Of a stretch of 40,362 bases of DNA, positions 25,101 through 34,000 are shown piece by piece; position 1 is the first letter of the stretch; each line of letters starts with the position of its first letter. The notes under the pieces are model-generated. The model had not been told where the DNA came from. It worked only from the letters and a program-made list of their open reading frames with translations, and searched no databases. The translations under genes and the position numbers were made by a program. The DNA is from a virus. The stretch is from positions 1-40,362 of the IMG/VR virus record IMGVR_UViG_3300048115_000492; one strand, written 5' to 3'.

Positions 25101-26913
25101 TGACCCTCTCAATGGAGTTTCTAAAGATGCGACCACATATTCTAGAGATAACACACAAGGTGCTAGATTTAGAGTTTATAGTGACTTAGCAACTGGTAGA
25201 ACTGGTACAGCTAGACCGGGTCAAATTTATTCAAACGAAGAAGGTACTGATAGTAATCAAGACAGTTTATATGACTTTGACTTCACTAAAGTAACGATGC
25301 TTAAAATTGAGTTCTCGTGGTATGGTGCGGTAGGTGCATTGTTCCTTGCATATATTCCTGTTGATAATGGCGAAGCAAGATGGGTACGAGTGCATCATCT
25401 AAGAGCATCGAATCAGTTGAAGATTGCATCTCTTGGTAACGCAACACTACCGATCACATACACAACATATGGTGGTGGATCAGTATACTGTTTGGGTGAT
25501 GGTGAAGACCTTCTAGCAGAACAGGGTTATGGTAGTAAATCTCATCACATCGTTAAGTATGGTGCTTCATACTATATTGATGGTGGTGACCGTGGTACTG
25601 TTCGTCTATACAGTCATAATAATGACGATACTGTATCTGCCAGAGGTAAAAGATTTGCTGTTACTGGAGCATATTCTGTAGATAATGGTGGAACAGCCAA
25701 CATACTCGGAGAGTCTGCCCCTGTTCCACAACTTACTGTGACAGAAAAGTATGTGGTTGGTGATCTAGCAGGTACTGTAACCACCATAGACGATGATGGT
25801 AATGATGGTGATGTTAATGGTAATAACTTTACTGTAGTGGCAGGTGATATTGTAAGAGTTGCCGGTAATGGTTTAACCAATGGTGATTATGTTGTAGCGA
25901 ATAGCCCAACCCCAACGTCTAGTGCATTTAGATTAACTGGGCTGAATCCAGGTTCGACAGTTACCATTGATAGTAGCCACACTTTCCAAGTAGTGAAACT
26001 TATTGACCCGACTTTCTACATAGGCGCAAAAGTTAAAACTGATAGTCTGTTAGATCAGAATGTTGAAGTTGTTTGGGCACAACAGGGTGGCGATAAAGTT
26101 TACTTGTCAGCACCCTTAGAGTCTTCGAGTAATATATCTCTACTTCCAGACAGAGCGGCAACAGTTTATGGTGTTGAAACTAAAAAAGTTATTCGTAGTA
26201 CGAGAGAAAGCAATCTCGTTCGTAACAGAGTTCAAGTATATCCAACTAAGTTGTCATCTGCCAATATTGGTGATGATACAGTAAGACTTCGTTTCAAGAA
26301 AACACCAACATTCCAGACTGATGTTACGCCTAATACTGGTAATAATGGATTCAGAATTAATGGTGCATATACAATTGATAACAATAATGAAGCTATTACT
26401 CAAAATGGTCAAGCTGATTATCTTCAAAATGGAGAAGAATTGTTTGGGTGGTTTAGAGGTCGTATTGTATCTGAAGCAGTTACTGTTTTCGGTAGACTAT
26501 ATAGAGATGCAGATTCGTATTATTTTGAACTATTACAATCTTTTGAGGGTGAAATTGTGTTAAATAGTGGTGGCGTATTCTTACCAGACTTGAAGTTCCA
26601 AGCAGATGGTAGAGAAATACCCTTCTCAACTACAAATACTAAGTACTCTGAGGAAAAAGAAGGATTAAGTTCTGTAGAGATAGCATCTAATACTGTTGTA
26701 CCAATTGCAGGTACTGGAATAAATGTGGCTACAACTTATTTACGATCAGGCACAGAGCAATTTGACTTGAGCCCATATTTTGACTATAATAAAGAATATC
26801 TATCATTCCCTTTGACAGATATTGCCGATAGTTTATACTTTGCTGTAGATTCTGATACAGCAAGTACGAACACTGACGAAATTAGCTTGGGTGTAACATG
26901 GGAAGAGCAGTAG
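22105..26913 (+). CDS. Large virion structural protein, paralogue of the next gene
   Basis: A 1602-residue protein of a type seen in T4-like marine phages; I cannot give a T4 name. It shares at least four blocks in order with the next protein: an N-terminal SLLGIPRAE ... FADVNTYD block, SKRFFRYQPGR, EFSWYGAVGA ... AYIPVDNGEARWV, and VKYGASYYIDGGDRGT. Between the second and third shared blocks it has two copies of a Cys-Arg-Asp repeat (KCERDLNYWID at Cys332 and KCQRDVGYVID at Cys592). A weak copy of the G..Y.I module lies at about residues 496-539. I see no enzyme motif. It is probably a baseplate-periphery or long-fibre component. The start has an AGGA site seven bases upstream and a late promoter motif. 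Confidence 0.65.
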   Translation: MASINNISSNSAVINVGRTTPVSPGAQTADKSIPVVMASDQTAIPVEEQNKVQSEVALSLLGIPRAEVALGIFADVNTYDVNPSEWSMKPAYHTVGDGIKHLPTEAGALVEASRNKTAVLTSKRFFRYQPGRVSAATFGIKSSVSVAKFAKNPVIRKYGIYDKYDGYYWETRNDGQEDNFSCVRRTQSLQYAPVSPYGLAGVTKRRGEDNLGTIGNADDYTGAETITNTQIDDYRIVGLGADESSEFLGSFVKERKILTEKRFELIDEILDSLPDIPDSQKLNLGYSTSIATGVNFENNDFYGAFAEAYNTSLGVDAVDALEFDAAQIRAKCERDLNYWIDMFLEDLKWGGNAHTKWNTTNFALSDGSNWSAKPVGLFPNIPLFERIIHERLRKQFDDTVSGNYADSAHAAVAVLSDVSTSAKAKLRTLMDDIVLVAFPDDSSSPKVPTTFAPQTSNIDYGSKDSIDTIYEVKKNFWSYYVTTKTAEITGVTAANMTADKKYTIIGGTLETHTVMAAMSDTNFSGASDVYLGKTFKVKTSGATFPNTSTMIVCETIDYVAAGGGTSSNGVSALFNFTGLTNDQIKAVIKNKCQRDVGYVIDGYKNDVNKGIDAETTYNMQMFTRGTGMSVYSQVESDGTLSEPTRHGHLKTILSNDLNAAGLSSDLRAKQDALAARVVANFAREDLKTLSLARNNRPFPGNLVVLRDGLIHTHAAVFDPSLLKDDKNVLAIVENNGVRSDTYGSKVANTFKLTEGIVTFGQHVKITWSGGASSIEIQGGSGETSPDVFVQKGEVLRVRRVLGPRGNEFTLMKADGTTFGNPPQPLPVTIASSDIAGLGSVYINTVVPFMFPVDYDLEAVNSGEASVTSEIATTTATTLNYASDASDTSNLSSDRAKQRQFKTFTAPTNTGAVPNGAMFPYMYAFQQNLLDNTNVQEGDQCLGFINTALDTSQGDSVDRLRSQIDNVNFYPEYVNWIKNNVKPEYWGVYEYRVPRSRFSHDPLNGVSKDATTYSRDNTQGARFRVYSDLATGRTGTARPGQIYSNEEGTDSNQDSLYDFDFTKVTMLKIEFSWYGAVGALFLAYIPVDNGEARWVRVHHLRASNQLKIASLGNATLPITYTTYGGGSVYCLGDGEDLLAEQGYGSKSHHIVKYGASYYIDGGDRGTVRLYSHNNDDTVSARGKRFAVTGAYSVDNGGTANILGESAPVPQLTVTEKYVVGDLAGTVTTIDDDGNDGDVNGNNFTVVAGDIVRVAGNGLTNGDYVVANSPTPTSSAFRLTGLNPGSTVTIDSSHTFQVVKLIDPTFYIGAKVKTDSLLDQNVEVVWAQQGGDKVYLSAPLESSSNISLLPDRAATVYGVETKKVIRSTRESNLVRNRVQVYPTKLSSANIGDDTVRLRFKKTPTFQTDVTPNTGNNGFRINGAYTIDNNNEAITQNGQADYLQNGEELFGWFRGRIVSEAVTVFGRLYRDADSYYFELLQSFEGEIVLNSGGVFLPDLKFQADGREIPFSTTNTKYSEEKEGLSSVEIASNTVVPIAGTGINVATTYLRSGTEQFDLSPYFDYNKEYLSFPLTDIADSLYFAVDSDTASTNTDEISLGVTWEEQ
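23071..23190 (+). repeat. Cys-Arg-Asp repeat, copy 1 (coding)
   Basis: The translation has IRAKCERDLNYWIDMFLEDL followed by GGNAHTKWN. The pattern C.RD..Y.ID...D...G....T..N matches the copy about 780 bases downstream. The same pattern recurs in structural proteins of marine phages as I recall it. Confidence 0.6.
23590..23721 (+). repeat. Recurrent module, weak copy in the 1602-residue protein (coding)
   Basis: MTADKKYTIIGGTLETHTVM, then LGKTFKVKT. It keeps the Y.I and G..F positions but lacks the Trp and the usual spacing. Confidence 0.35.
23842..23970 (+). repeat. Cys-Arg-Asp repeat, copy 2 (coding)
   Basis: The translation has IKNKCQRDVGYVIDGYKNDV followed by KGIDAETTYN. It aligns with copy 1 at Cys, Arg-Asp, Tyr, Ile-Asp, Thr and Asn, so the two look like an ancient internal duplication. 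Confidence 0.6.
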
Positions 26914-26916
26914 TTT

Positions 26917-29900
26917 ATGGCAAAGCAAATAAAGATTGGACACGATCAGAAACCGGCTCCAGTCACAAAGCAGTTTATACAACTTATAGACATAGACGGT
27001 ACACCGCTATTTGATGATGCGGGCAACCCTCTTGTAACTGAAGAAAATGCGGCTCTAACGACACTTACTCTGTCTGAGAACGCTTTAAGTGTTCATGTCA
27101 ATAATAATCCTGAACTAGGTGATAGTGGTGGTAAAGCTATACCTGTTGTAGAGCGATTTAAAGAGACTTCTGAAGTTAGTAGTTCTCTTCTTGGCATCCC
27201 TCGTTCCGAAGAGCAGTTAAGTCTTTTCTCTGATGTAGCAACATATGGTCTTGATGTTGAAAACTGGGATGCTAGTCAGATATTTAAGGATCACAGAAAC
27301 TACCCAGAGCAGTGGTATCGAAAGGAGCATCCAATTCATGGAAGAAGGTCGAATGCAAGATTCTACGAAGGCTCTGATGAGCAAGCACTTTATTTAAAAG
27401 CATTTCCTAGTCAATACACATATCCAGAAGGCACTAAAGAGCAAAGAAGATCGACCCCATCAACTAACTTTATTAAGTATATGAATTTTATTGCTCTGGG
27501 TAGATATCTATACAATAAGTTTTTGGTTATTGATGCACAGTTCGCAAAAGAAAACTTTATCTCTGAAACTGATGCGACTATTGTTCAAGGGGGTGTTGCA
27601 GAAGAATCAATCAGAGATTTCGAATTTAATATAAATGACGCTACATTAATATTTGCAAATTCTAGTAGTTGGTTTGATGTTAAGTACGGGCAGGTTGATT
27701 TACAAGATTCTTTTGATGCTATTGAAAGATGGACATCATTTTACGATAAAATAGCCGCCGGAACAGATCAATACCCACAAATGCCACAAGACCTAATTGA
27801 TGCAGAAGCAGGCGCTGAACAAATTGCACTTGTCGGTTATAAAGGATTTGCTGAATATGGTTTGATTAGAGCATTTGTAACAAGTACGGACACTAGACCT
27901 GGTGGTTTATCAAATGTAACCTACTATGGTATACTTCAGAGTAAACGATCTTTTAGATATCAGCCGGGTAGAGCAAGTGGATTTACTTTTGGTGCGAGAA
28001 TGGTTGCTGGCGATCCAAATTCCACAGCGCAGATAGCAGAATGGGGTTGTTCTAATGATACTGATGAGTATATGTTTCAACTCAAGGGTTCCGAATTTAA
28101 CATAGTCAGAAGAAGTACTGTTCGTATGCCTAATGAACTTCTTGAGCGACAAGGTCTAGATTCTACTGCTCAAAAATCTACTAAAGTGACGCAGTACGGA
28201 ATAGGTAACAATAGCAGACTTTGGGAAACAGTAATTAGTAGATCCGATTTTAATGGAGACAATCTTTTAGGTAATGGACCTTCTGGCTATATATTGTCAT
28301 TTGAAGATGTTACGATGTATAAAGTTGAGTTCTCTTGGTACGGTGCAATTGGTGCTAAGTTTTACGCATATATTCCAGTAGAAAATGATGAAGCAAGATG
28401 GGTATTACTCCATACATTTGTCATTGAAAACGGATTAGGCGAACCTATTTTAGAAAATCCAGACTTCAAGTTTAAGTATCTAATATACACAAATGATACT
28501 AAAGATATCAGAGAGCCCATGTATCTTTACAAATATGGTAGTAGTGTTTATATTGATGGTGGAGACGAGGGTACAATAAGACTGTCTTCTAAAAGCACAA
28601 CTGGCTCTAGACCGTTTACTGATAGAACACCCATACTTGGAATTTTACCAAAAGAAGAGTTGTCTAATACTGTCGGGGAATCAAAACCCAATTATAAAAA
28701 GTCATATCCAAATGTTATCTCAGTAACTTCTGATAGAAATTGTAGAATTGATTTTGAAGAGATTAAGGGTACCCCTATGGGTGTACACTTCAATTACAGC
28801 CCATGTATTCACATGAATGGAAGACACCCTAAAACTAGAACAGTTATCGCCAAGTATGATGTGGGTACCGCAGGGAATACACTCAATAGAATAACACTAT
28901 TACAGCCTAATGAGCGTAATCAGATACTACTAAACGGTCAAAATAAGTTTGATCTGGTCACAGAATCCTTTTTGGTTGATTTGCAAGATGGGTCATCTTT
29001 AGTAAATATTGCTAGTAATTCCGTTGCAAAGACTTTTGACACACTTCAAGTTGGTGATTGTTTGTATTTTGGTGAAGATTTAACAAACTATAAAATCAAA
29101 AAGTTCATCAATCAATTACCACTACAGTCTGTGCAAGTAACTGGTACTAGCGGAGAATTTAGTTGTCAATCTAGGAAAATGAGAGTCGGTGAAAGATTTT
29201 CTGTCACTGGTACATTGGCGGGTTCTGCAACAGCAACTATTGCTGAACATACTACTGCATCATCAACCCTTGAAGTATCTGAAATTCAAGGTAACCCGGG
29301 AATAACTGAAAGTGATTCAGTGACTTCATTTAAACTGGTTGAATTGAATGGAAATGACTTAACCACAACTGCAGGTACTGTTGATGGATTAACATTTACT
29401 ACTATAGATGTGACAGAATATTCTAGTGAGAATAAAACGACTGTAGTTCTTGAAGAAAATTATGTGCATGATTCAAATTTTGTACCTAGTTTGACAGGCG
29501 CCCAAGCAAATCTAAGATATGTTTACAATCAAGATGAACTTTATTCTCATGTTCTTGCAGATGGTGTGTTTGGAACTTATGTTGGTGCGGATGGCGATAT
29601 ATTTAAAAGAAGAAACGATGGGAATGAGGAAGATGATTACAAACTTCAAATCGGTGTTGCTGAAGACTCAAGAAAGGCTGATGGGTCTATATTCCGAGTA
29701 GACGGGTCAAACACTGACGAATCAAAATACTTTGAAGCTAAACTTATTGGATATCATACTGTAGTTGCTTCTACTAGACCAATATATGCTGACAAATTTA
29801 GAATACACTTTTTAAACCCAACTGGCACTAATAAAGATAGCTATAGTAACTTTAGTGAGTTTTCTGTTGGTATAACCCCATACTATCCACTTGCTAGTGG

Positions 29901-31020
29901 AGCAGGTGGTAGAACTGACGATGAACCACAGGTAAAATTTGATGCGGGTGATAGTAGCTATATTGACTATGATAGAAATACTTTCCCATCCATAGAGTAT
30001 TGTCACTTAGCTACTGCTTTCGACTCAAGAGATAGAATAAAACTTGGAGAAATAGATTATAGTTATGGCCCTCGTTTAAGTGTTGATCCAAGACTTGATG
30101 GAGCAGGTGGTGGAGTAGAGAATAAACTAGAGGGTGCAGACCCCGGTATTATCTCTGCCGTTAAGGGTGAGGTTGCTACAGTTAACTTTCCATTCGAGAC
30201 TATTGGTGATGATCCAGACCCAAATATTAAAAGAATCATTTTTGCTGAAGGCGAGCAGGGCCCAGAAGACAATTCTATAATACCTGGCGTATCTGAAATA
30301 GGCATTGACTTTGCAGGTAGTGGACATAAGTATCAGAGTCAGACAATATATCCACCCGACAATGCCGCTGACACAAGACCGTATATACAAGTCGATGCAA
30401 GTGCCTTTGATGTTTTGAATGGTCTTATCACAAGTTTAAATAAAGTTATTCAGACTAAGATGCTCGTGTTGACAGACGATTGGCAAGCTGTATCTTTAGA
30501 CGAAAACGGAGACGAGATATTTCAAAATAAATCATTTAGAGTGACAAAGGCTGTTCCGTTTGACGCTCAACCACTATATCCAGTATTCGCATTGAGTGAT
30601 AACTGTAGAATTAACGGTGTAGTTATCGAAGAGATATCTGAGCAAAACATAATTAAGACACATACACCGACATTTGTAACAGACTCTACCACTTGGAATA
30701 CTTCTATTTCTTTCCCAGTTCAACCGGGAACAAGTAATACAAACAATCCGTCAGCTTTTAATGGAGAAAGGGATCTTTCTGCGTGTAGATATGACGAAAG
30801 TCTTATGAATCCACTAAGACCAGGGAATGTTCTATATTCATACTATGTTGCAGAAAACGAAACTGTGAGCATTAATTTAGATAACATATTTGCTAGAGAC
30901 AGAAAGGGTATCGAGAGAGGCTCCCTAAATAATAAAGCAATATATATTACTGCATCTAAATTAACCAGTACTGATCCAACAGGTAATGTACAGATTTCTC
31001 TAACTAGCAGGGAGCAATAA
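26917..31020 (+). CDS. Large virion structural protein, paralogue of the preceding gene
   Basis: A 1367-residue protein. Its shared blocks with the upstream gene are SLLGIPRSE ... FSDVATYG near the N-terminus, SKRSFRYQPGRASGFTFG, EFSWYGAIGA ... AYIPVENDEARWV, and YKYGSSVYIDGGDEGT. The Cys-Arg-Asp repeats of its neighbour are absent; in that place is a helical stretch (GRYLYNKFLVIDAQFAKENF). Residues about 739-828 hold a module also found in the gp7-like protein (GEFSCQSRKMRVGERFSVTG ... TTAGTVDGLTFT). No catalytic motif was seen. The start is three bases after the previous stop, and the TAA overlaps the next ATG (TAATG). It is probably a baseplate or fibre component; the T4 counterpart is unknown. 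Confidence 0.65.
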   Translation: MAKQIKIGHDQKPAPVTKQFIQLIDIDGTPLFDDAGNPLVTEENAALTTLTLSENALSVHVNNNPELGDSGGKAIPVVERFKETSEVSSSLLGIPRSEEQLSLFSDVATYGLDVENWDASQIFKDHRNYPEQWYRKEHPIHGRRSNARFYEGSDEQALYLKAFPSQYTYPEGTKEQRRSTPSTNFIKYMNFIALGRYLYNKFLVIDAQFAKENFISETDATIVQGGVAEESIRDFEFNINDATLIFANSSSWFDVKYGQVDLQDSFDAIERWTSFYDKIAAGTDQYPQMPQDLIDAEAGAEQIALVGYKGFAEYGLIRAFVTSTDTRPGGLSNVTYYGILQSKRSFRYQPGRASGFTFGARMVAGDPNSTAQIAEWGCSNDTDEYMFQLKGSEFNIVRRSTVRMPNELLERQGLDSTAQKSTKVTQYGIGNNSRLWETVISRSDFNGDNLLGNGPSGYILSFEDVTMYKVEFSWYGAIGAKFYAYIPVENDEARWVLLHTFVIENGLGEPILENPDFKFKYLIYTNDTKDIREPMYLYKYGSSVYIDGGDEGTIRLSSKSTTGSRPFTDRTPILGILPKEELSNTVGESKPNYKKSYPNVISVTSDRNCRIDFEEIKGTPMGVHFNYSPCIHMNGRHPKTRTVIAKYDVGTAGNTLNRITLLQPNERNQILLNGQNKFDLVTESFLVDLQDGSSLVNIASNSVAKTFDTLQVGDCLYFGEDLTNYKIKKFINQLPLQSVQVTGTSGEFSCQSRKMRVGERFSVTGTLAGSATATIAEHTTASSTLEVSEIQGNPGITESDSVTSFKLVELNGNDLTTTAGTVDGLTFTTIDVTEYSSENKTTVVLEENYVHDSNFVPSLTGAQANLRYVYNQDELYSHVLADGVFGTYVGADGDIFKRRNDGNEEDDYKLQIGVAEDSRKADGSIFRVDGSNTDESKYFEAKLIGYHTVVASTRPIYADKFRIHFLNPTGTNKDSYSNFSEFSVGITPYYPLASGAGGRTDDEPQVKFDAGDSSYIDYDRNTFPSIEYCHLATAFDSRDRIKLGEIDYSYGPRLSVDPRLDGAGGGVENKLEGADPGIISAVKGEVATVNFPFETIGDDPDPNIKRIIFAEGEQGPEDNSIIPGVSEIGIDFAGSGHKYQSQTIYPPDNAADTRPYIQVDASAFDVLNGLITSLNKVIQTKMLVLTDDWQAVSLDENGDEIFQNKSFRVTKAVPFDAQPLYPVFALSDNCRINGVVIEEISEQNIIKTHTPTFVTDSTTWNTSISFPVQPGTSNTNNPSAFNGERDLSACRYDESLMNPLRPGNVLYSYYVAENETVSINLDNIFARDRKGIERGSLNNKAIYITASKLTSTDPTGNVQISLTSREQ
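29131..29400 (+). repeat. SC-VGD module, 1367-residue protein copy (coding)
   Basis: SGEFSCQSRKMRVGERFSVT, then GTLAGS ... FKLVELNGNDLTTTAGTVDG: counterpart of the gp7 unit at 3921. Confidence 0.6.
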
Positions 31021-34000
31021 TGGCTATAATCAGGGGACTAAATGTATCTAAGGCTCTTATCGATATAGATGATAAAAAAGCGTCTCTAGCCAATCTAGGC
31101 CTAAGAATTGATGATCTCGATCTTCTTAGAAATTTAGTAAGAGATGCTGATCTAAACATTTTTGATTTCCATCAAATAGCAGGTCTTGTCGATAATCAAC
31201 TTAGATTGTTCTCTTCTCAACAAGTTTGTGCTAACACAGCAGACTCTGATGTTGAAAATATGAATGAGGTTGATTCAAAGCAGAGATATAATCTTGCTGT
31301 TGATGATAGACTCATTGCAGGCGCAATTAAGTACAACTATGTAGACTTTGTTACACCAAATCTAGCACCAATAGTAGTCACTCAAATTAACGGCACCACA
31401 ATTAGTGGTAGTAATTTGGATACTGTCGAATATAATGGGAAAACTTATACATTATCAGCAGGCGATAAGATTAGAATAACTGACACTGGTAGTAGTGTGA
31501 CTAGTGGGGACTATGAAATAAATAGCGTTTCTTCTAGCCAAATTGTCTTAACCTCTTCTGCTTCATCTGGCGCCGTTACCGACTTCACAAATATAGTAGT
31601 GTCTTTTATAATAGAATGGCCTGTCAGAAGCGCAGATATTTCAACATCCAGAGTATCGTCTTGGTCGCCTATAGGTCCCGAAAATGCTCCAGACTCTTAC
31701 ATAACTTATGGTGGAGAGTTGGTTGTTGATGGTGAATATCTAGCATTAACTAAACTTGGTGTGACTTCTCAGCCGGTTGAAAAGCAGTTTAGAGCAGAAG
31801 TTCCAACACATACAATTAAACTTAATATCAATGGAAGTGATGTACAGTTACCTGTTATAAAGGGTATACCACTAGAATTTATTTCTTCTGGGGCAAATTA
31901 TGCTTATATTAGACTGGGTAGATCAGCCAACACACCTGCAATTACTGATAATGAGGGGGTTATACCGGCAACATTCAAAGTTTCAAACCTAAGTATACCA
32001 AGTGCAACACCGCTAGTTTATGACAGAAATGTGTCTAGCACAACCACGCAAACAGTTTTTTCCTACGGTCTTAATACAACCAATAAGTATAAAGCAGAAG
32101 TATATTACCCACCAAACAATATAGGGTTCTTGTCTGTATATCGATTTGGCGTAAAAGATTTTCCCAATACCAAAATGGAAAATTTGAAAGAATTAGAGTT
32201 GCTTTATAATCAATTTAAATACATACCTAATCTAAAGTCTCTAACACCCTCGTTGGAAAAACTTAAAATTAGTTATAACCCTCTTCATTCGGCTGTAAAC
32301 TATTTGGAAGATTTAGATTTAGGTCATCTCGATGGTGTATATCAAGTAACTGAGGAATTTGTCGATAATGATTTAAGACAAATTGTGTCACAGAAACAAT
32401 TAGATAATTTACCAATTAGTATTAAAGAAGTAGAGGCAATAAATGCCTTTAGAGGCTCTATTAATCTTAATACTGAGCATTTGCCTAATTGTGTTAAATT
32501 TCAAATATATGCCACAAGTAGTTCTCAAGCTAATAGAATTACATGGCCGTTCGAGAGCCCTAGAGGTGCAGACCCAGGCACAGCAATAGAGTTTAATCCA
32601 TCGACAACTGATGTTTATGAAGTTACAAACAATGTAGCAAGATTCAAATTATCTAATCATCAGCTTTCTACTGGAGATGTAGTTAAGTACGATTTTCATG
32701 CCTATCCATTAGACACTGATGACGACCCAACGGTCGGTGTGGGTGTAGATAATATGGGCCAGGCTCTTGGTGGTCTTACCGGTGGGGAGTTATACGATGT
32801 CGCTAAGATATCGGACAATGAAATTGAGTTAAGAGATCGTAGTTCTGGTGTTGCTCCAACTTCTTCTGCATACACAGCATTAAAGGGTGAACTACATTCT
32901 TTCGTAAAATGGAATACTACTGATAATGATATATTCATAGACACAAATAAGGCACCTGGTTTTGAGGAAATGAAACTTAGCTATGCATCTTATCAGTTTT
33001 TGTCTCGTCATATATGCAATAGCCCTGCATTAGAGATAATTGACTTTGATTCAACTCCAATTAAATCTATAGGTAGAACACCATATGTTACGAGAGGTGG
33101 TGTAGAAGGTGACGCTAATAGACTCAAGTCAAACTCTGATAGAAAAATATATTTTAAAAGTAAAGTGCTAACGAGCATAAAGTTGCGTTACTATCGGGCT
33201 AATCTTAATCTAGACTTTTCTGACAATCCACTTTTGAAATCATTATGGTTAGAGAATTGTAGACCCGATAGATTTTGGGGGGATAGTCAGCGAACAATAA
33301 ACGCTAGTATGCTAAATAATTGCCCTGCATTGACGACTATAAAGTTTAAATATTTGTATCAGAGCCTGACTGGCAGTGAGAGAGTTAGAGCAAATATTGA
33401 TAGTATCTTGCGTAACAAACCTAATCTAACTCTTTATGACGAATACTACAATGCCGGTGTTCATATAAATCTTGATGATAATACGCTTAGTGGAAATGGT
33501 GGTTCTTTGCAAACTTTTAGTTCTTATGCTCATTCCGGTGGCCGAGGGTTTGGTGGGTTCGAATATAATAGTGATTACTTTGCTATCGATGGAAGCAATA
33601 ATAGAACAGGGTTATGCTTCGAAGCCTGTAAAGGGAGTATGACAAATCTGAAAGTAAGATTCCAATATCATAAGCACGTTAGATTGGTTAATGATGATGA
33701 TTTAAGTAATGTCATCAAGGTACCTATTAGTGATATGTCAAATCTAGATCAACTATGGATTTACGAGTGTAATCAATGGGGCAAAGTTCCAAGTCTTTCA
33801 AATTTATCCAAATTGAACAGAATCTGGCTTTATAATGGCAAAAGCCAACGAGCGCCCGCCATTCAATCTTTTGGTGAAAACAATATCTTCTCAATTAGAG
33901 TATTGCCTAACAACAGTCAATATGGTAACGGTACTACTCTTTCTGCTATTAATCAATATGGATATTTTTTACCAAAAGAATATGAAGATATGGGGTGGTC

